A DNA stretch of 64,000 bases, from the NCBI RefSeq assembly GCF_018619435.1, contig NZ_JAHFZF010000017.1:8001-72000 (forward strand), read 5' to 3'. Below the pieces are notes generated by a model. The model ran no database searches. It saw only the letters and a program-made list of their open reading frames with translations, and was not told the origin of the DNA. Position 1 is the first letter of the stretch. The number at the start of each line of letters is the position of its first letter. Positions 43,201-49,008 of this stretch are shown here, one piece after another. This DNA is from Rhodoferax sp. U11-2br. GTDB lineage: Bacteria > Pseudomonadota > Gammaproteobacteria > Burkholderiales > Burkholderiaceae_C. Made by a program: the position numbers and the translations under genes.

Positions 43201-44003
43201 GTTGCCTTATCTGCCAAGTAGCCGAAAACGGGTTCAAGGTAGTTAGCCAGCGCGTGATCGTAAAGATCGGCCGTAACAAAGCCGATATGTAGGCGCCGCG
43301 TCGGCTCTTTGGTATTGTTGTGTGGGAGCCACTTTTTACGTAAGTTGGTTTCCAGTTGTGCACCATACGCCAGATGTTCATCAAACAGTTGCTCAGGCGT
43401 TATCTTTGCGTCAAGACTCAACAAATGAAGAAGGTCGCTATGGATGAATTCCATATCGGGCCTGATGTCTAGGGCCGAACGGTAGCTCTCATGTGCCTCA
43501 TGTAACTTGTTTTGCAGTTCAAGCGTGTTTCCCAATCTGATGTGGGCCAGCGCATTGCTGGGGTTCGTTTGCAGTGCGTTGCGAAAACATGTTTCGGCTT
43601 CTGCAATTCGCCCCTGATGTCGCAAAAGGGTGCCTAGATTATTGAGTGCTTTTGTATACCCTGGGGCGATCGCCAGTGCCTTTCGAAAACTAACTTCTGC
43701 CTCTGCTGATCTAGTTAGTCCCAGCAAGGCTGTACCTAGGTTGTTGTGCGTTGAAGCATCCTCAGGCAGCAGAGATATGGCTGTGCGTGTCGCGACCAAA
43801 GACTCTTCAAAACGGCTCTGTTCCTGGCAAATAACGCCCAAGACCTTCCAGCCAAAACCGTGCGTGGGATACCGCTGTGTGAGCGATGTTGCCAACTGTT
43901 CTGCTTCCGCATAAGAGCCTTCGTTGAACAGTCGAGATAAGTTCTCGATATCTTGGTTGGCGGGGGCGCTGCGAGTTGCTTTTTTAGTTTTAGGACCGGT
44001 CAT
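37233..44003 (-). CDS. Giant protein with three TPR-SPINDLY/OGT (GT41-like) modules and a C-terminal glycosyltransferase-like domain
   Basis: 2256 residues from the ATG at 44003; a TTG at 44042 is in frame but less likely. Three consecutive units of about 600-640 residues each contain TPR helices then an OGT-like catalytic pair of Rossmann domains: catalytic regions start near residues 234, 877 and 1486. Each keeps the OGT His (YDHALANYLEP, YDHALTNFLEP, CHHALTEFLEP), the Lys after GSFNR (NKIND, NKLNP, TKIND), and GGGATTAHAAWMG or SGGATTAHAAWMG with SPASRF/TPASRF. A short fourth TPR group (~1867-1930) precedes a different C-terminal domain (~2026-2256) that resembles a GT4/WsaF-type fold (RRYIIYAPLYRHNSAGIR, DVLHAHFSTEDAF). 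It lies 88 nt after fliC1 in the same direction, so a role in flagellin glycosylation is likely; donor sugar unknown. The GT label for the C-terminus is tentative. Confidence 0.88.
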   Translation of the reverse strand: MTGPKTKKATRSAPANQDIENLSRLFNEGSYAEAEQLATSLTQRYPTHGFGWKVLGVICQEQSRFEESLVATRTAISLLPEDASTHNNLGTALLGLTRSAEAEVSFRKALAIAPGYTKALNNLGTLLRHQGRIAEAETCFRNALQTNPSNALAHIRLGNTLELQNKLHEAHESYRSALDIRPDMEFIHSDLLHLLSLDAKITPEQLFDEHLAYGAQLETNLRKKWLPHNNTKEPTRRLHIGFVTADLYDHALANYLEPVFGYLADKATLSLHIYYNNTNEDAVTRRLQDYLSSWTTVSNLSDDELATQIRKDQIDILIDLNGHTVLNRLQTFAQKPAPVQISWLGYLGTTGLRSMDYYVADTFWIPPGELDWQFSEKMAYLPTAVVFEPNHLSPPVNSLPALVNGYITFGSFNRQNKINDAVIGLWSKLLHHIPNSKMVLAAIPPEHQDGISKLFEREGVAKNRLTFFGRVVQTDYLALHHLVDFCLDTLPFGGGATTAHAAWMGIPTLCLAGKTPASRFGAAELHQLGLDEFIATCADDFVAKGIYWAEHASELADIRQGMRARFSVSPLVQYAEFADNFEAMLYTMWQRWCNGLPPVALSVETITANVTLSPPKETLDPSAWDLRTLRRLYEQQNLEEAESFSRELIRRFPGHGLPRKLLGSILHKLGRFDEALAAHKTTAEARPDDYEAHFNLAAEFQQQGLLDDAVRSYVRAVGLRPSEPNAYCNLGNIFQTMGLFPEAEMYCRQAIELQPKMALAHNNLGNALHAQGKYTESLTCYHQALALKPDWAEVYNNLAIALKDQGRATDAKDAYRKALQLKPNWAAAQSNLLYSLSLDLHTTPQQLHVEHMAFGQQFEPSLRTTWKDHSNTKDPNRTIRIGFVSGDFYDHALTNFLEPTFAFLEKKKDLVLFAYYTHIYDDAATKRLRGSFANWRSVAGLSEDELAERIRTDNIDILFDLSGHTAHNRLLTFARKPAPIQVSWLGYLGTSGLQAMDYFLCDTFWVTPGELDWQFSEKPAYLPSAIIFQPSPLAPNINALPALTNGHITFGSFNRTNKLNPAVIVLWSMLLREVPNAQMVFGGIPVESQLELFHRFSDEGIEPNRLTFFPRSNLQEYLALHHQVDFCLDTFPYSGGATTAHAAWMGVPSLSLAGESPASRFGASAMHHLGLDDFIATSIDDYLAKGRYWAEHTTELAVIRQGMRDRFNQSALGQHSVFADNLAALLRIMWQRWCDDLPPARIALDSHPDLHPTSALPESAAPSKQELDTLSNLYEQQQYPAAEVLARTLTNRFPQDGFAWGILGYVYQAQERFDNAIGPLTRYIDLHPEDPTTYVNLGVVLSALNRLPEAEANLRKALDIAPNYGKAAVNLGMVLRLQGQFQESEGCCRRAVEIDSCDASAHIQLGNALEDQGRLSEAQASYYRADMAHEPRRAVAASNVLYLLNHDVLVEPQHLFAEHLAFGEAFETALRSGWRTHPNDKNPTRQLQIGFVSGDFCHHALTEFLEPAFEAVGKRQGLVLHAYYSGTREDAVTQRMRTYFVHWHPVAQLTDVQLAQHIRADGIDILIDLSGHTAKNRLLTFARKPAPVQMSWLGYLGTTGLQAMDYYVCDAYWIPPGELDWQFVEKMAYLPNAAVFEPSPLAPPVNELPALRNGYITFGSFNRVTKINDSVIALWSMVMQNAPNSQLVLAGIEAASQQTITTTFAEHGINVSRLKFFPRLATADYLALHQQVDICLDTFPHGGGATTAHAAWMGIPTLCLAGETPASRFSASLMHHLGQDSFVARSIEEFVDRASEWAQNTRGLASVRAQLRAQFTQSNLCKMEAFGQAFETLLQNVWQQWCSTHSTENCYVPLASATQQSEQDNSALAQNLIQLAKNNEASDNLVAAACLYQEVLKLAPLNATVNFRLGRVELKLNGAALALPRFETAVQSDPQEESHWVAYIEALLSSGAIDTAASAIEWGQKFGLSTAMAEKMAADSVSALEHHLNPESKPSSYSIEELGLPPAPPWPDPKPSSIADLSYLIAPRSSGRRYIIYAPLYRHNSAGIRVCFELQKWLILAGYDALVIAATNGYADNQFEDDIVIYPEVIHGNPLKVRRVVRYIMNYPGKIGGDKTYAPHELLVAYNPELTPYSGGAMLQLPTTESFFYKDNTPKTRNAIYVGKRRDLKVHPKDCDYITGSFPSTRRQVADFLRSVETLYTYDEFTILIHEAKICGCDVRYIDPNGKIGDVLHAHFSTEDAFKRQLHDFIDMTQRL

Positions 44004-44091
44004 TTGAGGCTCTTGAAAAGTCAATTCTGACGGAGTATCCAAAAGTCAGGCAGGGCCCAGCTGATTCTCACCGACGCAGTCGGTTAGGAAC

Positions 44092-44904
44092 TTACTTTAA
44101 CAATTGAAGCACTGATTGAGGCATCTGGTTCGCCTGAGCAACCATTGCTGTACCGGCCTGTTGCAAGACCTGAGCTCGGGACAAGTTGGCCGTTTCAGCT
44201 GCGTAATCTGCATCCATGATACGGCCACGTGCTGAGCTAGCGTTTTCTGAGCTTACGCGCAGGTTGCTGATGACGGTGTCAAAGCGATTTTGCGTTGCAC
44301 CCCAGGTTGCCCGAGCGGTAGTAATTGTGTTGATATCGGCATCCAACTTGGATATTTCGGCAAAGGCGGTACTTGTCGCGGTTCCAAGAGATGTACTGGT
44401 ACCACTGAAGCTGGAGGATGTTACCGAAATCTGGTCGTTGCCCACCACCGCATTAGCGCCAACCTGGAAGGTAAAGGTTGCGGCTGATGTGCCGATCACA
44501 GACAGTCCATTGAACATGGTTGCAGTCGCTACCCGGCTGTTTTCTGCTTTAAGCAATTGATACTCTGCATCTAGTGACTGAATATCTGTTGACGAGTTGG
44601 TGCCGTTGGCGGCCTGGACTGCAAGTTCACGCATGCGTTGCAGGTTGTTTGAAATCGCGCCGAGCGCGCCTTCTGCGGTTTGCGCGAGTGAAATACCATC
44701 ATTTGAGTTGCGAATAGCGACATTCATGCCACGTGTCTGCGCATTCATGCGTTCGGCAATGGCCAGGCCGGCTGCATCATCTTTGGCGCTGTTGACCCGA
44801 AGCCCTGAGGAGAGTCTCGCCATGGAGGTTGACAAGCTGTTTGCCGTCGATGCCAAGTAGCGTTGGGCGGAAAGCGAGTTGATGTTGGTGTTAATGGTCG
44901 ACAT
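44092..44904 (-). CDS. fliC: Flagellin FliC1
   Basis: 270 residues, a short flagellin. D0/D1 ends are conserved ([40 protein letters not shown] at the start; [20 protein letters not shown] at the end, finishing SVLQLLK). The middle is Ser/Thr-rich and surface exposed. It lies back to back with fliC2; 124 nt of the N-terminal coding part are identical in both genes (44708-44831 against 45325-45448, opposite strands). A small hairpin (CCGAC-gca-GTCGG, 44071-44083) follows the stop, then the OGT gene. Confidence 0.96.
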   Translation of the reverse strand: MSTINTNINSLSAQRYLASTANSLSTSMARLSSGLRVNSAKDDAAGLAIAERMNAQTRGMNVAIRNSNDGISLAQTAEGALGAISNNLQRMRELAVQAANGTNSSTDIQSLDAEYQLLKAENSRVATATMFNGLSVIGTSAATFTFQVGANAVVGNDQISVTSSSFSGTSTSLGTATSTAFAEISKLDADINTITTARATWGATQNRFDTVISNLRVSSENASSARGRIMDADYAAETANLSRAQVLQQAGTAMVAQANQMPQSVLQLLK

Positions 44905-45051
44905 GGAAAGCTCCTATTAAATTGTTGGAGTTCGGCGCCACCGCCGATCTGAACCAGCAATCCACTTGCTCGATTACTGAGGTAGTCAATTCTGAAGAAC
45001 GCAACCAATTTTGTTGAGTTGATAAGCAAGGGAAAACAAGCTCTGATTCAA

Positions 45052-45078
45052 GCTTCGGCCTGTTTTTTTTAAATTTTT
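45052..45078 (-). promoter_or_regulatory. Probable sigma-28 promoter of fliC1
   Basis: On the minus strand, AAAAATTT (complement of 45071-45078), an 11-nt spacer and GCCGAAGC (complement of 45052-45059) fit the FliA consensus at 6 and 5 of 8 positions with perfect spacing. Distance to the fliC1 start is about 140 nt. Confidence 0.5.
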
Positions 45079-45091
45079 TTCTGCTATTTGC

Positions 45092-45119
45092 TCAAGTTAT
45101 GAGCTGCACTATCCGAAAA
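45092..45119 (+). promoter_or_regulatory. Probable sigma-28 promoter of fliC2
   Basis: TCAAGTTA (45092-45099), a 12-nt spacer and TCCGAAAA (45112-45119). Both half-sites resemble the FliA consensus, but the spacer is one nt long. The ATG of fliC2 is 133 nt downstream. Confidence 0.55.
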
Positions 45120-45150
45120 GAAAGCTAACGGGTTCAAAGACGGGCTCGCC

Positions 45151-45198
45151 GCCCGGGAGGTGCCAAATAGCCCCGGACACAGAGGCCAGCTCCCGGGC
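45151..45198 (+). repeat. Inverted repeat in the fliC2 5' leader
   Basis: GCCCGGGAG and CTCCCGGGC form a 9-bp perfect G+C-rich stem about 30 nt apart, within the predicted transcribed leader of fliC2. It could stabilise the mRNA or control translation. It is not next to a T-run, so termination is unlikely. Confidence 0.55.
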
Positions 45199-45251
45199 TG
45201 GCATTGAGATCGGCAGCACTGCCAGTTTTTATAGCTTTTAAGGAGCCTTTC

Positions 45252-46064
45252 ATGTCAACCATTAACACCAACATCAACTCGCTTAGCTCTCAACGCTACT
45301 TGGCATCGACGGCAAATAGCTTGGCAACCTCCATGGCGAGACTCTCCTCAGGGCTTCGGGTCAACAGCGCCAAAGATGATGCAGCCGGCCTGGCCATTGC
45401 CGAACGCATGAATGCGCAGACACGTGGCATGAATGTCGCTATTCGCAATGCAAATGACGCGATCGGCCTTGCGCAAACCGCAGAAGGCGCGCTTGGAGCC
45501 ATTGCCAATAATTTGCAGCGCATGCGTGAACTTGCAGTCCAGGCCGCCAATGGCACCAACACGTCGACAGATGTTTCGTCACTGGATACAGAATACAAGT
45601 TGCTCGCGGCGGAAAACGCTCGGGTGGCGACTGCAACCCAGTTCAATGGGCAAACCGTGATTGGCACTGCTGCCGCAACCTTCACCTTCCAGGTTGGCGC
45701 TAACGCGGTGGCGGGCAACGACCAGATTGCCGTAACGTCTTCGAGCTTCAGTGCTACCACTGGTTCCCTGGGAACTGCAACCAGCACCGCTTTCGCCGAA
45801 ATATCCAAGTTGGATGCGGACATCAACACGGTCACTACCGCTCGAGCAAACTGGGGTGCTACACAAAACCGCTTTGACACCGTCATCGCCAATCTGCGCG
45901 TTAACTCAGAAAATACCAGTTCGGCACGTGGCCGTATCATGGATGCAGATTACGCAGCTGAAACGGCCAACTTGTCCCGAGCTCAGGTCTTGCAACAGGC
46001 CGGCACCGCAATGGTGGCTCAGGCGAACCAGGGGCCGCAGGGTGTGTTGGCGCTTTTGCGGTAA
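45252..46064 (+). CDS. fliC: Flagellin FliC2
   Basis: 270 residues from the ATG at 45252 (AAGGAG site 9 nt upstream), the same length as FliC1. Conserved ends as in FliC1, finishing GVLALLR. Differences concentrate at the start of the middle region and at the last few residues. It is followed by a terminator at 46114 and then fliD. Confidence 0.96.
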   Translation: MSTINTNINSLSSQRYLASTANSLATSMARLSSGLRVNSAKDDAAGLAIAERMNAQTRGMNVAIRNANDAIGLAQTAEGALGAIANNLQRMRELAVQAANGTNTSTDVSSLDTEYKLLAAENARVATATQFNGQTVIGTAAATFTFQVGANAVAGNDQIAVTSSSFSATTGSLGTATSTAFAEISKLDADINTVTTARANWGATQNRFDTVIANLRVNSENTSSARGRIMDADYAAETANLSRAQVLQQAGTAMVAQANQGPQGVLALLR

Positions 46065-46113
46065 CACTGTCTAATGTGTTGATGACAACGCATCATCAAT
46101 AACCACGATGGCG

Positions 46114-46145
46114 GCGGCGATAGGTCTGGACCTTCGCCGCTTTTC
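46114..46145 (+). terminator. Rho-independent terminator after fliC2
   Basis: GCGGCGA-T-AGGTC ... GACCT-TCGCCGC forms a stem with a small bulge and a 2-nt loop, followed by TTTT (46141-46144). It ends the fliC2 transcript before fliD. Confidence 0.75.
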
Positions 46146-46200
46146 TGCCTTTTGGGTTTGCGGCTGATTGGGTACATTGCTTCAATACTAGGAGACCGTT

Positions 46201-47640
46201 ATGACAATTTCATCAACAGGTATTGGCAGTGGCCTTGATGTGAAGTCCATTGTGTCGCAACTTGTGGCGATAGAAAAGCAGCCTTTGGTGCAACTCCAGA
46301 CCAAAGCCAGCAAGTTGCAGACGCAGTTAAGCTTGTATGGCACGATCAAATCCCAGATGTCCGCGTTGGGCGATGCTGCGGCACTGCTGTCTGGTAGCAG
46401 CGGGTGGAATACGCAAACCGGATCATCCTCAAACGCTGCGGCGGTGGGTGTCAATGTGGGCAGCACAGCAAGCAGCGCTGCCTTGACCATCAATGTCACG
46501 CAACTTGCGGCAGCGCAGTCCACTGCATCGTTAGGGGTTGCCAAGGGTGTGGCCCCGGGTGCATCAGGTACGCTGTCCTTTCAGTTGGGCACCTGGACAG
46601 GTGGCAGCTTCGCAGCAGGCGCAAGTGCAGCAGTTTCCGTCACGGTGAGCGCCACCGACACGGTAAGTGCTATCGCCAGCAAGATCAACGCTGCCAACAC
46701 AGGTATTAAAGCATCTGTGCTGAGCGATGGTGTCAATGAGCGGTTGACTTTTCAGTCTTCTACAAGCGGTGCGGCTATGGGTTTCAGTGTAACGGCGACA
46801 CCTGATTCAGGTGACAACGGCACATTGGCAAACTATGGTTTTACCGATGCAACGGCTACTAATGCGACGCAGAGTAGCGGTACGTCCACCGGGATGTTCA
46901 TGGGGCAGTCAGGTTTGGATGCCAATTTAACGGTCAATGGTGTGGCCATGACCTCTGCCAGTAATACCATGAACAACGTGACGCCAGGGGTGTCGCTGCA
47001 GTTGTCCCAGGTTACTACTGCGCCGGTGACGGTGATTGTCGCAAATGACCTTGCGGCAACGCAAAAAAATATTCAAAGCTTTGTGGATGCCTACAACGCC
47101 ATCAACGCAACGCTGGCTGAAGCAACTAAGTACGATGCCAGTACCAAAATCGCTGGCCCGATGCAAGGTGATGCAACTACGGTGGGGTTGATGACTGCGT
47201 TGAGAACCATGATGGGGTCTACCAGCGTGGGGTCATCGCTCACACATCTTTCAGATGCGGGCCTGGAGCGGCAAAAGGATGGTTCATTGAAAATTAACCA
47301 GACCAAGCTCTCAAGCGCCATGCAGGATTTGGATAACTTGAAAAATTTGTTTACCGTCAATAACAGCGATGCAACAACCAGTGGCTTTGGCGTCAAAGTG
47401 CGCGACTTCGCCCACGATATGGTTACCTTTGACGGGCGGGTGACCAACAAGACAGCGGCTTTGCAGAAGTCCATCAACAACAATTCCAGTGATCAGGATC
47501 GTGTGAACAAGCGCGCGTCTGTGGTTGAAGCTCAATTGAACAAGCAGTACGCAGCGTTGGACTTGCGAATGGCAGATTTGAGCTCCCTGAACTCTTTTGT
47601 GACCGCACAGTTGGCTGTTTGGAATAAATCGACGACTTAA
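46201..47640 (+). CDS. fliD: Filament cap protein FliD (HAP2)
   Basis: 479 residues. FliD caps the filament and folds flagellin subunits. N-terminus SSTGIGSGLDVKSIVSQLVA with IEKQPLVQLQTKASKLQTQL, and C-terminus LNKQYAALDLRMADLSSLNS with FVTAQLAVWN, are diagnostic. The middle is Ser/Thr/Ala-rich. No clear sigma-28 site was seen in front of it. fliS and fliT follow. Confidence 0.96.
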   Translation: MTISSTGIGSGLDVKSIVSQLVAIEKQPLVQLQTKASKLQTQLSLYGTIKSQMSALGDAAALLSGSSGWNTQTGSSSNAAAVGVNVGSTASSAALTINVTQLAAAQSTASLGVAKGVAPGASGTLSFQLGTWTGGSFAAGASAAVSVTVSATDTVSAIASKINAANTGIKASVLSDGVNERLTFQSSTSGAAMGFSVTATPDSGDNGTLANYGFTDATATNATQSSGTSTGMFMGQSGLDANLTVNGVAMTSASNTMNNVTPGVSLQLSQVTTAPVTVIVANDLAATQKNIQSFVDAYNAINATLAEATKYDASTKIAGPMQGDATTVGLMTALRTMMGSTSVGSSLTHLSDAGLERQKDGSLKINQTKLSSAMQDLDNLKNLFTVNNSDATTSGFGVKVRDFAHDMVTFDGRVTNKTAALQKSINNNSSDQDRVNKRASVVEAQLNKQYAALDLRMADLSSLNSFVTAQLAVWNKSTT

Positions 47641-47647
47641 AATTGGC

Positions 47648-47674
47648 TTTACTTTTTCTTGGAAATGCCGATAA
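47648..47674 (+). promoter_or_regulatory. Sigma-28-like promoter upstream of fliS
   Basis: A perfect FliA -10 GCCGATAA (47667-47674) lies 11 nt after TTTACTTT (47648-47655), which matches the -35 at 5 of 8 positions. It lies just after the fliD stop and 33 nt before fliS, so fliST may be made separately from fliD. Confidence 0.6.
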
Positions 47675-47707
47675 ATAAAGTAACAGGAATGCAAGGAGTT
47701 TGTTGAA

Positions 47708-48163
47708 ATGTTTACTTCAGTCGGCACACGATCCGCCCAAGCATACAAGTCGATTGGGATTGAAACATCTGTTTCGGGCGCAAGTTCACACCATTTGGTA
47801 AGTTTGCTGTTTGACACACTGCAACAGCAACTTTTATCCGCTAAAAGTGCCATGTTGGCCGGTGACATTCCAGCTAAAGGTCGCGCAATCGGGCGAGTTG
47901 TTCGTATCCTTGAGGAGGGCCTCAAGGCCAGCTTAGACCTGTCTCGCGGTGGGGAGCTGGCTGGCAATTTGCATGATTTGTACAACTATTGCATTTTCAA
48001 AACAACAGAAGCTAATTTGCGAAACAGCATTGCAATGGTTGATGAGGTTATTCGCTTGATTGCCCCAGTTGCTGATGCATGGAAACAAATTGGGGGGCAG
48101 CTTGATGCCAACGCACAGAGCGCCCATAAACCGGAGTACGGATATGTCGCAGCGCCTCATTGA
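47708..48163 (+). CDS. fliS: Flagellin export chaperone FliS
   Basis: 151 residues. FliS binds the flagellin C-terminus and delays polymerisation. Motifs AQAYKSIGIETSVSGASSHH, LVSLLFDTLQQQLLSAKSAM and LDLSRGGELAGNLHDLYNY are clear. It overlaps fliT by 20 nt. Confidence 0.94.
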   Translation: MFTSVGTRSAQAYKSIGIETSVSGASSHHLVSLLFDTLQQQLLSAKSAMLAGDIPAKGRAIGRVVRILEEGLKASLDLSRGGELAGNLHDLYNYCIFKTTEANLRNSIAMVDEVIRLIAPVADAWKQIGGQLDANAQSAHKPEYGYVAAPH

Positions 48164-48443
48164 TTATTACAAAGCCATCGAAGACAGCAGTGCGCGTATG
48201 CTGGATGCAGCCAAGTCGGAAGACTGGGAGCAGGTGGTTCATTTTGAAGGTGCTTGCGCGGTGTTGATTGAGCAGTTGCGCTCACGTGCCAGCTCTGAGC
48301 AATTGCTGCCGGAGCAGCGTGCGGAGAAGACCCGCATCATGCAGCGAATTCTGAACAACGATGCGCAGATCCGTTATCTGGCTGAGCCCTGGTTGACCCA
48401 CTGCGAGCAAAATCTGGAAGGTCAGCGCGCGTATTTGCACTGA
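48144..48443 (+). CDS. fliT: FliT-type flagellar chaperone
   Basis: 99 residues from the ATG at 48144, which lies inside the fliS end (20-nt overlap, +1 shift); an upstream frame is open but lacks support. Helical (LIDYYKAIEDSSARMLDAAK, then EGACAVLIEQLRSR), as in FliT, which chaperones FliD and can inhibit FlhDC. Weak similarity is normal for this family; position supports it. Confidence 0.8.
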   Translation: MSQRLIDYYKAIEDSSARMLDAAKSEDWEQVVHFEGACAVLIEQLRSRASSEQLLPEQRAEKTRIMQRILNNDAQIRYLAEPWLTHCEQNLEGQRAYLH

Positions 48444-48461
48444 CCTGAATATTCTTAAATC

Positions 48462-48505
48462 AATAGCTGCTAGCCCTTGTAGATCAAGGGCTAGCAGCTA
48501 TTTTT
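48462..48505. terminator. Perfect 18-bp hairpin repeat between fliT and fliE
   Basis: AATAGCTGCTAGCCCTTG (48462-48479), loop TAGAT, then CAAGGGCTAGCAGCTATT (48485-48502) and TTT. It can end transcripts of both convergent genes. The core AGCCCTTG/CAAGGGCT occurs again inside fliK (54563-54583) and in a related form in flgH and rfbG, so it is a mobile-like family. Confidence 0.85.
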
Positions 48506-48515
48506 GTATATAAGC

Positions 48516-48836
48516 CTAAACTTGCATGTTCATGATGTCGGTGTAGGCCTGCACCATCCGGTTTCTCACATGCAAGGTGGCCTGGAAGCCGATCTGTGCT
48601 TTCTGGATCGCCACCATGGTTTCTTCCAGGCTGACCTTGGGGTTCTCCAGCTGCACTTCTTTTTGCAAACGTGACGAATCGTTTTGCGCGGCGCTCACCG
48701 AGCCCAGCGCACTTTTTAAAGCACCCGCAAAACCTTCGGACTCGGCGCCCGTCACCTGGCCTGCTGCTTTGCCGCCTGGCATCGTGGGCCGCAGGCTGCT
48801 GAGCGGCATGGTGTTGGGAGTGAGTCTGAGGTTCAT
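48516..48836 (-). CDS. fliE: Basal body protein FliE (MS ring-rod junction)
   Basis: 106 residues, the usual length. C-terminal VSLEETMVAIQKAQIGFQAT with LHVRNRMVQAYTDIMNMQV is diagnostic. It links the FliF ring to the rod. It is divergent from fliF; the 172-nt gap (48837-49008) must carry both promoters, and I see no clear FlhDC or sigma-28 site in it. Confidence 0.96.
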   Translation of the reverse strand: MNLRLTPNTMPLSSLRPTMPGGKAAGQVTGAESEGFAGALKSALGSVSAAQNDSSRLQKEVQLENPKVSLEETMVAIQKAQIGFQATLHVRNRMVQAYTDIMNMQV

Positions 48837-49008
48837 GGCGTTTGGGTGCCCGCAGGATGGGATGGAGGGATGCTAGAGCGCCCCTGTCAAAACATAAATG
48901 TGAAGTGAGGGGTAAAACCCGGTCTTATCAAGCTCATGTTTCCAGAGGTGTGCCAAATAATCATCGGCATCCGAGTTGCGTCAAGCACCCCTCTTACGGA
49001 AGACCCCC

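Larger units (their letters stand above)
44905..45251. promoter_or_regulatory. Divergent flagellin promoter region
   Basis: 347 nt between two divergent flagellin starts. It holds a sigma-28-like site for each gene (45052-45078 minus and 45092-45119 plus), a run of T/A residues between them, and a large hairpin in the fliC2 leader (45151-45198). Each flagellin therefore has a leader of roughly 130-150 nt. A short hairpin GGCA-GCAC-TGCC at 45212-45223 followed by AGTTTTTA precedes fliC2. Confidence 0.6.

Noticed and set aside
37233-44003. Assembly duplication as the cause of three OGT modules
   Set aside because: The three modules differ throughout in sequence and TPR number, so they are diverged repeats rather than a copied read block.
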